Of a stretch of DNA of 64,000 nucleotides, positions 32,841 to 43,706 are shown piece by piece. The position numbers and the translations under genes were made by a program. Position 1 is the first letter of the stretch, and each line of letters begins with the position of its first letter. The notes beneath the pieces were generated by a model, which saw only the letters and a list, made by a program, of their open reading frames with translations, was not told the origin of the DNA and searched no databases. This stretch comes from Epiperipatus broadwayi. Its lineage: Eukaryota > Onychophora > Udeonychophora > Euonychophora > Peripatidae. The DNA lies in the NCBI GenBank assembly GCA_028023455.1, contig JAQFVV010000557.1:248001-312000 (forward strand). Direction: 5' to 3'.

Positions 32841-34013
32841 TGATGCTAAATTATTTTTTGAATAAAAATAGTATTGCTATTATTATTGTTATTTTTATTA
32901 TTACTATTATTATTATTTTATGCTCTAAAATATTCAAACATTGCTGATGACAAAGTAAGATACTATAAGCATTACATCATTTATTTTTTTGCTTCTGCTC
33001 TTAGCAATGATAAGTGCCTCTTACCAAATATGCTACATCTTTTTACTGAATGAAAAAAAAAAACAAGAAACAAATCAAATATACACAAATACAAATTTCA
33101 CATATATTGTATATATGTTTTTAAATATTCTAATAATTTATTACAGTAATCAAGTAGAAAATTTTGGATCAAAGTTCATGAATCATGATTCCAGTTACCA
33201 TTTGATTGTTAATTCTGTTTTTTGTGGTTTAATGTAATAATAGTGTAGTGAATTCTAGAACTCAAGATCTATAGATTGCAACTTGGTTCTATTACTTTCA
33301 ATGCTCAAATGTTATATAACCTCCCAAGTAACAAATCATTCACTTATTGTTATTTTCTAGTGTTCCACTGAGCATGTACTGGAGTATTAACCATTCAGTT
33401 CCAATATGTCACCATGATTCTTTGGCAAAATAGAATTAGTGGTTAATGTTTTTTAAATTTTTTTACTCTGTTTATCACAATTTATATGTGAAGAATAATT
33501 TGTTATTATTTTAATAAATTAAAATTGCTTTTTAATTTAAATATCAATATTTATATTTTATACAAGTTTTTAGTGCTATAAAATAATGAATTCTACACAC
33601 AAATTTATGACTTCTAACAAATTGAAGAAGAACATACATATAGATTTTTTTGTTAACAACATAATGATAGCATCTTCACATATATTATATGTCACTGATT
33701 TAAAATAATCAAAAATTAGATTTGGATTTTTATTTGATTATTAAGTTTTTAAATTTAAAAGTACAACTTTAATTGGCATCATTAAAGATGTACTACATAT
33801 TTAACTTTAAATATATGTTAATATTAAACATAGTGATTAGCATATCTGACTTGCATCATACCTTAGTTCAAATTTGAGTGAAACCTTTTTTTTTTCGAAT
33901 CCAAAAGTCATTTAGGATATTTTTAGATAGCTGATTCGTAGACAAATGAACTAGAATAAATTATTGCTTAGTTTTCAGAAATACATTGAGCTAAAAGTGT
34001 ATGCAACAACAAA
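32841..34013. other. AT-rich stretch with a tRNA-like trace at about 33826-33890
   Basis: At 33829-33850 'tagtgattagcatatctgac' resembles a tRNA D-arm/A-box, and 'ttagttcaaatttgag' 15 nt further on resembles a T-arm/B-box followed by T-runs. It may be a decayed tRNA-derived SINE of a family other than copies a-f. The 82-residue frame at 32989-33237 has no motif and is not called. Confidence 0.4.
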
Positions 34014-35335
34014 TTTTTCCACATAGCAGTGCCACCTAATACCAACTCTAATAATCAATAAATGCTAAAAAATTGTGCATTTTTATCCTTATCCAGTACT
34101 TTCTCATTAAATATTCCCAAACTCATTTTTAACTTGTGGTTTTCATCAATAAGGAGTCTTGGATCTGAGAGCAGTGCATCCAATCCCAATGCACTTCTTC
34201 AGCAACCAACTTTTATCACTTTGGTTAACTATAAAGATATCATCCCAAAATGAAAATGCAATAAAGTTTTTATCCATGTTAAATTTGCTTGTATAGTCAT
34301 ATAGAAATGCATCCTGTTTAGCATCCATATATTTTGGTGTCTTTTTTAATAACCAAGTCACCATCATTGTAACATCACATGACTACTTTTTCTCATGCTT
34401 TCACAAGCTATTAAAACAGTAGTAAATTTCCCACACAATAGTACCACCCAGGGCCATTTCTAAATATTCAATAAATGCTAGATAATTTATGTATTTTAAT
34501 CTCTACACAGTAACTTCTCGTCCTATATCCCCAGATTAGTTTCCCTAAGATTGTGATGTTTTAATGGTTTAATACCAATTCTAGCTAAACAATAATGGTT
34601 TTCATGGATATTAAAAACCAGAGATGCCAAAATATATAAACACTAAAGTACAAACTATAATCAGATCTGTATAATTATACAAACAAATTATCTTGGATTA
34701 AAAATATTATTGTGTTTTCACTTTGGGTTGATAGCTTTAGAATTAAGCAAAAAGAAAGCATTGAATATAAAGATCCTAATGCACTGCTTCCAGATCCAAT
34801 TTTTCTCATTAATGAAAACAATAAGTTAGAAACTAGTCTGGAGATATTAAATGAGAAGGTACTAGCTAGGATTAAAATGCACAATATTCTACATTTATTG
34901 ACTACTAGAGTCTGTGTTAGGTAGCACTATGTGGATATTTTTGCTATTGTTTAAACAGCTTGTGTAAGCATAAAAAGATGGTCATGTCATACTTAAATGG
35001 TTTAATACCCAATCCCAGCTGAAGGATAATGATGAGTGCAGTAATTAAAAACCTAGGAACACCAAAACATATATGGTAGATACTGAACTGGATTCAGATC
35101 TGTATTACTAAACTGGATTGAAAACTTTACTGTATTTTAATTTTAGGCTTTTAACTGGATGGGTATATTGAATCCAAAGATCCAGGTGCACTGCTCTCTC
35201 ATATCCAAACTTCTTCAACTGACAAAACCATAAGTTAGGATAAGGATTTAAATGAAGTCTTCTAGCATCTATTGATGGGGCTATTATGAGCAAAATTTTC
35301 TACTTTTTAAAAGGAAAAATAATAAGCTATCACTC
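34014..35335. repeat. Symmetric cluster of about 430-bp units, two forward and two reverse
   Basis: Unit 1 (34014-34440) is forward and unit 2 (about 34440-34560) is a forward partial copy. Units 3 (about 34565-34995) and 4 (about 34998-35335) are reverse and direct repeats of each other, offset by about 430 bp. Anchors are 'cacatagcagtgccacc' at 34020, 'cacacaatagtaccaccc' at 34433 and 'ggtagcactatgtgg' at 34920. A phrase such as 'gctttcacaagctatt' links the cluster to the short insertions at 7971 and 8575. The frames at 34062-34253, 34146-34367, 34675-34884, 34712-34924 and 35108-35293 fall inside the repeats and share no conserved protein, so no gene is called. Confidence 0.7.
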
Positions 35336-36910
35336 TATATCATTTTTAAGTCAGCCCCTATATCCTGATAGAGGAATGCTTGCAGGTTTTACTCTATTGC
35401 CCATCAATTAAAATGTGTTATGTTGATCTGATTTCTAGCATCTTTATATAAGCGTTTTTGTTTTACTTTGGTTTGAATTAACAACTGTAAAAGTTTTATA
35501 ATATTGAATTGAATGAAATTTGTGTAATATCTATATATTGTTATTTTAAAATACTATAGTGATTGTTGTATATTATTAAACGTAATCCGATAGCTGCATT
35601 AGTTTTAATAGTTAATATTTATAGCTGTACAATAGTCGCCATGGTAACTGTTTTGCTTTTTCCATTAAATATATAACATATTTTGTATTTTTAAAGAGTA
35701 CAACCACATTAAATATAATATTAAAAAGAAGGAAAATATTTTAAACAATGAGAATTGTCAGTGTTTTTTTGTTGTTTTTTTTTTAATGTTAAATTTTATG
35801 TACATTATGAAGCATTAAATTTTTTAATTATTAATATCAAGCCAATATTTCTATTTAGAAAAAAAATAATTTAAAATCAAAAACTGAATCTATATTTTTA
35901 AATTTTAATAACTTAAATTTTTGGCATAGATATTATTACGTTTGTAGTAATAAATATTTAAATTAACCGATTCATAATAAATGTAGCTATCCATTTATTG
36001 ATGGTAGTATTGTTAGCAAATCTGGATACTGTCTTTTTAGTCACTGTTTATTTTTTTTTGGCTTTTTAATGAAATAATTTATTTAAAAACTTTTTTTAAC
36101 TTTTTATACATTTAAATGTATTATATATTAATAACCATCATTATTTTTTTTTTAATTCGCTCTTCATTTTTTTTTATCATGTTATCTTCAGTTTCTTGGA
36201 TTTTACAAGTTTCAGTCATTGAGAGCATTTTATGCTATAAACCATTACTTTAGTGCATATGTTTTATTATTTCCATTATCTAATATTAAGTGTTTAATGT
36301 CTTAAGAAAAGGTCTTAAGAAAAATTCAAACTTTATTTAAAACAGTTTAAATACATTTAATTGTTGGTAATAGCACATTGGTTAGAATAACACAACTTTT
36401 TCAGTGATTATTAATCTCTTTTCTTTATATGTCACTGACCTTACTAGTGATAATATTAGTATAGGAATAAATTCATTCTCAAATCTAAAGATTCAGGTTC
36501 AATTCCCATACTAATATGGTCAATGGTCATGCTAGCAATATCTGAAGAAGAGAGGAGCATAATCCATACATGAAACATTGTGTTATATACTAAGCTATGT
36601 GTCATTACTAAAAGTTGAATGTATTTGAAAAGTTTTAAATAGAATTTGAATTTTTCTAAAATTATCCAACATTTATTATTAAAAGATGTAAATAGTCCAA
36701 TGTATAATTACTTTTAAAATGCCACCAGCGCAAACCATCAGACAAATCATAGAACTCTATCTTTGCATACCTACATTTGCATAATTTAATTATATGTAAA
36801 GATTTTAAGTTTTTCCTTATTAGTTTTTATGTTTTGTCAATTTCTCTGCCTTTGTTTTTTCTTAAGTTAGAAAAGTTATACTTTTCACAAACAGCTTTTA
36901 ATGATGGTGA

Positions 36911-36969
<59 letters not shown>

Positions 36970-37215
36970 TGTGTGTGTAAATGTAGGTGAATGATAGTTT
37001 AATAAAATGACAAAAATTTATTATATGATTAATCTATTTTTGACATAATTAAATAAAAGTAACAAGAGCAGTTTTCTACTCTAGTATCATCTATAATATA
37101 CCAGAACTGTACTGGAGATGGGAATTTAAATATATTACCATAAGACAATTACTGACTATTAAAGTTTATTATAGATAATAATAGAATAGAGGGCTATTCT
37201 TGTTTCATTGTTATG
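35336..37215. other. AT-rich stretch with (AT)27 microsatellite and a tRNA-like hairpin
   Basis: An uninterrupted AT dinucleotide run occupies 36913-36966 and is followed by GTGTGTGT. At 36454-36516 the ends TATTAGTAT and ATACTAATA pair and enclose a perfect B-box, GGTTCAATTCC (about 36496-36506). No A-box or anticodon arm can be drawn, so this is at best a tRNA relic. The frame at 36777-36968 reads into the AT repeat and is not a gene. Confidence 0.5.
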
Positions 37216-37217
37216 TA

Positions 37218-38433
37218 CAAGGGTAAGTCAAAAATTATCCATATCATTATAATAAAACCTTTGTTGGCCACACTATCTTATCAATGCTTTTTATATAAAG
37301 TCCCTGTCCCATAATCAAGCTGTGCAGTTTTAAATGTATTATATGAGATCAAATGTGACTGTGATATGATAAATAATAGCTGCCTTACTTATAATTTGCA
37401 TTAAAGGAGAGTAGTATGGAGTGGTTCCATTTTTGTAGTCTGATGGTGGGTCTGGTGCTGATATTTATTGAAGATTTGGTGCCTAGTATGAAGAAAATGT
37501 TTTGTCATAAGAAATTATGTATGAATGAACAAATAAGATCAAGGAAAATCACATAAGTGTTGGCCATGATTTAGGAGATAGATTCCTATCCATATCCATG
37601 ACTGATGATAACATTGAGCATGTGGGTGAACTGATTCTGTTGAGTAGGCAGTGGATTATGTGATAAATCATTTGCAAATTAGTTATAGCTCTTCCTATAT
37701 AATAATCCATAAACAAACTTAGGTTTTGAAAATTTGTACAAGACTAAGACTGAAACAACTCATAGAAGATCACAGATAAAATATTTTGACATCCTCAAAC
37801 AAAATTTGGATAGATATTCTAAGAAAATTTCATTTTTTAAAAAGAATCATTTCTTGTAACAAAATATGGATTTACCAGTATGAATTTGAAAATAGAAACA
37901 TCCTCAATCACTGATTAAAAATAGGTTTAAAAGTCAACCATGCTTGCAGAATCAATATTGGAACATTATCATGAAAAAGGTTCAATAATCAGCTATGTTC
38001 ATTACAGTCAGATGTTCAATGAATATTTGAAGCTTAACATTTGGACATAATGCAAGAGACTACTATTCAAGGACATTGTATTGCTCTATGGCAATGGTTG
38101 TTCACATACTGATTTTCTGTTAACACTCTTCAAAAACTTGGTATAGATGTAGATGTTGGGGTAACCTATTTATAATTCTGATTTTTTTCCATTAAACTAT
38201 TGCCTGTTTGACCTTCTGAAAAAATCTGTATAAAGATGAAAATCCATGTCTCACGAAAAGGTGGACAATGATGCATTTGTGGCTCATTGTTCAACCTAAA
38301 ACATTTTAATGAGGCAATATGAAAACTTATTGATATATAGACAAAATGCATTGAAAAGCATATTTGTCTTTTATGAACATTGATTTAAATAAATTCTATA
38401 GCCAGAATGTAGGTAATTGTTGACTCACCCTCT
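37218..38433 (+). mobile_element. Mariner-like DNA transposon relic, 1.2 kb, TA duplications
   Basis: The ends are inverted repeats starting 'caagggtaagtcaaaaatta' on the left and (reverse complement) 'agagggtgagtcaacaatta' on the right, each flanked by TA (37216-37217 and 38434-38435). The size, the TA target and the 'gggtnagtca' ends fit the mariner family. The interior reads on the plus strand as a badly broken transposase: 'atggatttaccagtatgaat' near 37866 corresponds to the usual W-x-Y/H-Q-Y/F block after the first catalytic Asp. There are many stops. It is old and inactive. No long frame survives; the orientation is inferred from that block. Confidence 0.75.
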
Positions 38434-38435
38434 TA

Positions 38436-39707
38436 TATATTTTAATAAAGCATGCTTTGGCTTCACTAATAAAATCCTAAAAATAGCAAACGTTATCTGA
38501 AGCAAAACTGATTTCAGAAGATATCTCAGTTTTTCATGAGTTTAAAATTATCAAATTATGTATGTCTGATTATCTGGGACATAAATGGGCAAACACTTAA
38601 TCTTTTCAATGTTTTGATAATATCTTTATGATTGCATTTACTAAAAGAAAAAAAAAGAAAATCTACTGAATGCTTTTTGAAATTGAATCTCACCATAATA
38701 AACCAAATACTGGACAATGATTGTAAAGAATCATCACTGAGATTATTATATGACAAATGCTTAATTCTTTATCATATACCATGATCTTCATAAGAGAAAA
38801 ATATTATAGTCTATGAGTCCTGTAAAAAAAAACATGAGTGTCACAAACAAATGGATTAGTCAATAAATTACTGGATCTATGTTATCCAGTCAAATTCTTT
38901 GTTAATGCTTTCTTAACTGTTTATTTTTGTGATATTCAAAAAAACCTCATCAATCAGATACTTCTGGAGTAATATATCATAAATTTGGGCAGCCATATCA
39001 TGGAAACTTTTTGTCCATCATTGTTCTGCACAGGTGCACCACAATTAAAGACTATTTGCATATTTTGGGAGGTCATAATACAGACATTGTTTTCAAATAA
39101 TACTGATATCTTTTAATATGATAATTATGCAGTTTCTACAGTACAACTGTCAATATATGTTGGAGGATATAAAACTAATACATTTTCCAATGTTTTTCTA
39201 TTAACTAATTTAAATATTATTCAGCCCCTATGGACCATTCTTAAACAATAAATGAACTGCATGTATTTTTTACCATTTTTTTTAGAAAATTGGAAATTTT
39301 AATCTATTAGGATATGTACAATCTACATTGTTTAAATATTACATAATTTTATTTTACATAAAATACAATAACATGATATGATGACTGACATGAACGTTTT
39401 TATTATTTTGTTCAGACTCTGTATATGCAATGCATATAGAGAAAAAAAAAATTTTTTTTTTTAAAAAGTCTTAGTAAATATTTATTGGAAGGCTTAAAAT
39501 GTAAAACAATATCTCTACAAAAAAAAGAGAGAGAGAGAAGATAATGATTATTAAACTGGTCAATTGCAAATGGTTAGTATTTAACATTTATCTTCTCCAG
39601 ATAAAAATACTTTGATATCACTTACAAATCATTACATAAAAGAATCCTAAGCTTTCTATATTTATTTATGTATATTTATATTTATATGCTTGTATTATGT
39701 TGTAATT
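38436..39707. other. Unassigned stretch, no gene supported
   Basis: The segment 38540-39150 is less AT-biased than its surroundings but contains only short frames, such as 38556-38756 (-), without motifs. Poly-A and poly-T runs occur at 39440-39470 and an AG run near 39527. Confidence 0.45.
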
Positions 39708-39776
39708 CTGAAGAAGATTACCGGGGCAATCGAAACTTTAAACTGTACAAGAGGGTGGCAAATAAAGCATTGTGTA
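39708..39776 (+). mobile_element. Hammerhead-like motif in a retroelement 3'-end-like segment
   Basis: At 39708-39736 the sequence is CTGAAGA, then A, then a GATT/AATC stem with the loop ACCGGGGC, then CGAAAC-type bases. It continues with 'aataaagcattgtgtaacag', a poly-A-signal-like end. CUGANGA...GAAA is the conserved core of hammerhead ribozymes, which are known in Penelope-like and other retroelements. The spacing has one extra base before the stem, so a working ribozyme is doubtful. It is most likely a solo 3' end of some retroelement. Confidence 0.4.
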
Positions 39777-39872
39777 ACAGTAGTTAAGTGCATGGATAAT
39801 TTAGTATTATATGATATACATTTGGCAATGAGATAAGAAAGTGTAGTTATTATACTTTTTTATATACGTATA

Positions 39873-39947
39873 TCAAAGCATTGACCGGGAAGCAAATCCG
39901 GGCCGGCTGCTTGGAAGGCAGCTAAACCGTTAGGCCATCAATGCTTG
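39873..39947 (-). mobile_element. tRNA-Gly-like SINE copy (e) or tRNA pseudogene
   Basis: On the minus strand the two ends pair as a perfect 7-bp acceptor stem, GCATTGA with TCAATGC. The anticodon arm GCTGC-CTTCCAA-GCAGC carries TCC, the glycine anticodon. The T-arm CCGGA-TTTGCTT-CCCGG has one mismatch and lacks the TTC of a true B-box, and the D-arm is about three bases short. No poly-A run follows directly. The sequence shows that the SINE family (copies a-f) descends from a tRNA-Gly-like gene. A functional tRNA is unlikely. Confidence 0.65.
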
Positions 39948-41674
39948 ACAATATTATACTTCTTGAAACTGAAAAAACACAATTATCCAGATTTCAATTC
40001 AATTGCAGATGGTTATGTTAATTAGTACACACAGATATTTATATACGTATGTTCATATATATATAATGACAAAAATGGTTTAAATAATTAAGTAATTTAA
40101 AATCTAATTAATGTCAAAGAAAATAGCTGTAACTTTTCGTCCATGTAATTGGACTTTTTCAAAGGTAAAAAAACCAATAATACTATCGTTTGCATTCATT
40201 TAAAATAAAATACACAAATAAAAATCATGAAATTCAAGATCACTAAATAGTAAAAATCATTTTTAAAAAAGTAATATGGGGGGGGGGGGGGTTACACATA
40301 TTTATCTAACGAATAAAATAATAATAATAATAATAGAGGACAGTAAAGAAAAATAAATTCCAGGAATTTAAATTTAAAGAAACTGGCCCATTTTTTTTTC
40401 CTTTTTGCTCTGTTATTATTTCTAGCTTCTGGTTTTTTACTTCCGCTCCCGTTCTTGGGGGAGGGGGGGTGCATTTCGAAAAGTTACCATTTGTTATTGA
40501 CTGTTTGATTTTTTTAGAGAATAATTTAATACAATAAAGTGTTTTTAAAAAAATTTCTATTTACATTCCCAATATTTGTCCACTTCTATAAAGGGAGAAC
40601 GGAAACAAATTTAAATATTCATGAAGCAATTAAAAACGTTGCAATAAAATAAAATTATCGTTTAATTAAAAAATAAATAATAAAATTCTTAATAACATAT
40701 AATTCGTTTTATTTAATTACATCATTTTAGATGATAACAATTCTGTATTTTATTTAAAAGGATTATATATCTCATATTACTATTTAGTTTAAAAACTTTA
40801 ATTGGCAACTCGAAGGGGCAATCGTAATTATAAAGATCTCTATGGACGCTGCTGGTCCTGAAACATGAAAAAGGAGGAGTTTATTATTTTTCTATAATCA
40901 ATTAGCCAATAAATAAATTTTGTATAAAGTTACTATGGTAATATATAGTAGAAGTCTAGTCATTAGTATGTTAAATAATGTAATGAAACTGAAATGAAAT
41001 TTAAATTCTAACCAAATTATACATCAAAATAATGTATTTTAGCCAATTATATTATTTTATGTTAATTTCACTTACATTATTTGAATTAACTAAAGAATTT
41101 GACAATTCGGTATCCTCCTTTTAATATACATTGTAACCATCACCATACATAAGCTATTTTATGGGCGTACCATTTCTATAGTTATCAGGTTTCACATGAT
41201 TTTATAAAGTCAGGCCAGAATATAGAACAGTAGTAAATTTTTAATTTATTATTTATGTCCAACATATGAGAGTGATATTGACTGTTAGATCTAAAATCCT
41301 AACAACATTATTATTTCTAAAATCCCAATTTATTTCCAATTTACATCTCTGCATTTACAAGATTTCAAATACGTAACAGTTTTCTGAATGTAGCACAATA
41401 TTTTATTTAACTCCTAGTCATTTATTAGAAATTATATTTACAAGCAATGCCTACATGTTTATTGTCATCACTATCATCATATAGCTATATCAATATCATC
41501 ATGTGAATGTCATATCTTTTAGCTCATCCTCTTAATATGTGGTAAACATTCAGATTAGTTATTGTAATGGCAAGAAAGAGAAAGAAACTACTAATATCTA
41601 AAACTTAAAAAACAAAAATAATGAAATTAATAAATATAAATAAGCAAAATTCGATTTTTTTTTATCTATTTGAC
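39948..41674. other. AT-rich stretch with poly-G tract, no gene seen
   Basis: A poly-G tract of about 12 lies at 40279-40290 and a second G-rich patch at 40457-40468. The 60-residue minus-strand frame at 40292-40474 starts in the second patch and is basic and Ser/Lys-rich, with no domain. No gene is supported. Confidence 0.5.
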
Positions 41675-42115
41675 AGTTATTATAAAGATTTACCAATCCT
41701 TTCAGTCATGCTCTTTACAAATCTTCTTGCATTCACCCATGAGCATCAATTTTAAAAGCATAAATGTACACTTCATGCTTAGAGCATATTTATACATAAA
41801 CAGAATATTCATTAAATGTAAATTCAAAATTTAATATATATTTTATTGCAGGTGGTTAAAAATGAGATTGTATTTCTTTCATGCTATAGTTTAGATAGGT
41901 TTATCCAATTAAATTAATAATATATGACTTATGCATATAATAGATTGAAGCCCTGATTTCAGCATGGTGAGAAAAGATTGGTTTATATATATATATATAT
42001 AAGCTTTAAGCATAAATGTATACTTGTGCTTTTAAAGTTGATGCTCATGGGTTAGTGCAAGGAAATTTGTAAAGCACTTGACCTGAGAGATTGTTCAATT
42101 TTTATAATATTACAT
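41675..42115. mobile_element. Foldback/MITE-like element with about 110-bp inverted arms
   Basis: The left arm, about 41675-41785, contains 'cccatgagcatcaattttaa'. The right arm, about 42000-42115, is its imperfect reverse complement ('ttaaagttgatgctcatggg'). The spacer of about 210 bp has no ORF and includes an AT run at 41986-42000. Arms of this length around a short non-coding spacer fit a non-autonomous foldback element. No clear flanking duplication. Confidence 0.7.
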
Positions 42116-43496
42116 ATATAGGTTGTGCTATATTTAAATAATCTTCCATTGTTATGACATACAGATATACTTTTTATTGGATTGGCATATAAAGAAATTA
42201 TACTGATTTATTTAATAGTAAGTCTGCTACTAGGAGAATAAATTAATTATTTTTAAAATCTGCTCCTCATTGGTTTTCAATTTTACCAGCATTAATTAAA
42301 AATGCTTTGTCAATATATATAATATCAGATATTTCTTTTCTGACAATAATAAGAAAATTACAATGTTATTATTTCATATTGTAGATATTTTTAATGAAGG
42401 AAAATATTAATATTTTTATTTAAAAAGCATTAAACTAACTCATAATAAAAAAAAAGATATATATCATAAAAAAAGCAAATATTTTTGAATGATTGAATTA
42501 ATTAATTAACTGATGTTCCATTCTTTTATTTCAAGTTAAATATAACAACCAAAATTATTGAAGAAATAATTATTTTGGGGTTTTTTTTAATGTATTACTC
42601 ACCAAATTATATAAAAGTATTTTTTCATAAAATATTTTTATATATATTATTTGTTATTTTTTAATTACTGAATAGTTTGCTGGACTTTTTTAGAATTATT
42701 CATATTTCAGTTTAAAAACTGAGAATCTAAATAATGTCCAGCATTTAAAATGAAATTTGTGCACATTTTGCAATATTTTTTACATTTATAAAAGCAGCAG
42801 TTTAGAAAGAAAAAATTAGTTAAACAATCAAAATAAATTATATTTATCTGGAACCTTTCAATTTTATATACTACTTTGATACCTAAAATCTCCATTTTCA
42901 ATCAGCTGTCTTTTTTTTTTTTACTTCTGTTTCAAACTTGTATTTCTAATAAACATTTGAAAGCTTTTAATTTTCTTCTCTTCTTATTTCAGGTATATTT
43001 TTTTCATTTTTAATATTTTTTCATTTAAGTATTTCTTTTTTCTGATTTTGAAAAACTTTTCATTCTAATATATCACTTTGGGGTTGAGATATTCTTGAGA
43101 TTTATGAAATTTAGCAGATTCTGGATTAACTTTATTTAATTCAAGAAAAAGAGGCATTTATATAAATATTTCAAAGTTTCATGGATGTCTGTCAATTCTT
43201 CTATCATAGAGAATTTCACAATTTTATGCTTTAATAGGATTGTAGCAATTCAAAAGGCACATCTAGTCATCCATCTCAATATCAGTTAAATTGCTCCTTG
43301 TATTTTCCATACTTTTAGAAAAAAATTTATAGATTCTTTTCAAAGTTGATAATATATATACATTCTATGGGTCTGCTGTTTTTCTTTCTCTTTTACTGAA
43401 ACTTTATTTTCAAATAATTATGATTCCAAGCAATGTAGATTTGCTTAGCAGTTGTTTTTAATTTTATCTGCTGTTATTTAGTCTTGCTGAAACTTT
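42116..43496. other. AT-rich stretch, no gene seen
   Basis: The frame at 42707-42901 (-) is F/K/N/C-rich without motifs. No other structure recognised. Confidence 0.5.
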
Positions 43497-43706
43497 CTTA
43501 ACATAATTTTCTTAACATAACTTTCTTAACATAATTTTCTTAACATAATTTTCTTAACATAATTTTCTTAACATAACTTTCTTAACATAATTTTCTTAAC
43601 ATAATTTTCTTAACATAATTTTCTTAACATAATTTTCTTAACATAACTTTCTTAACATAATTTTCTTAACATAATTTTCTTAACATAATTTTCTTAACAT
43701 AATTTT
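43497..43706 (+). repeat. 14-bp tandem array, 15 copies
   Basis: Fifteen head-to-tail copies of CTTAACATAATTTT, perfectly in register. The only variation is T-to-C at position 11, in copies 2, 6 and 11. The near-absence of other changes points to very recent expansion. The period is not a multiple of three and no ORF spans it. Confidence 0.95.

Noticed and set aside
34014-35335. Several 60-73 codon frames as a small gene family
   Set aside because: They fall in different phases of the repeat units and are not conserved between units, so the similarity is at DNA level only.
36541-36586. Third hammerhead-like motif (ctgaaga ... gaaac)
   Set aside because: No stem can be drawn between the two core parts, so it is probably coincidental.
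36777-36968. Frame ending in repeated Tyr-Ile
   Set aside because: It is a translation of the AT microsatellite.
39873-39947. Functional tRNA-Gly gene
   Set aside because: The T-loop lacks the TTC of a true B-box, the D-arm is shortened and the sequence belongs to the window's SINE family.
40279-40468. G-rich tracts as a G-quadruplex or regulatory site
   Set aside because: They are isolated homopolymers without four spaced G-runs or a nearby gene.
43497-43706. CRISPR-like regular array
   Set aside because: The units are contiguous 14-bp repeats without spacers, and the DNA is eukaryotic.
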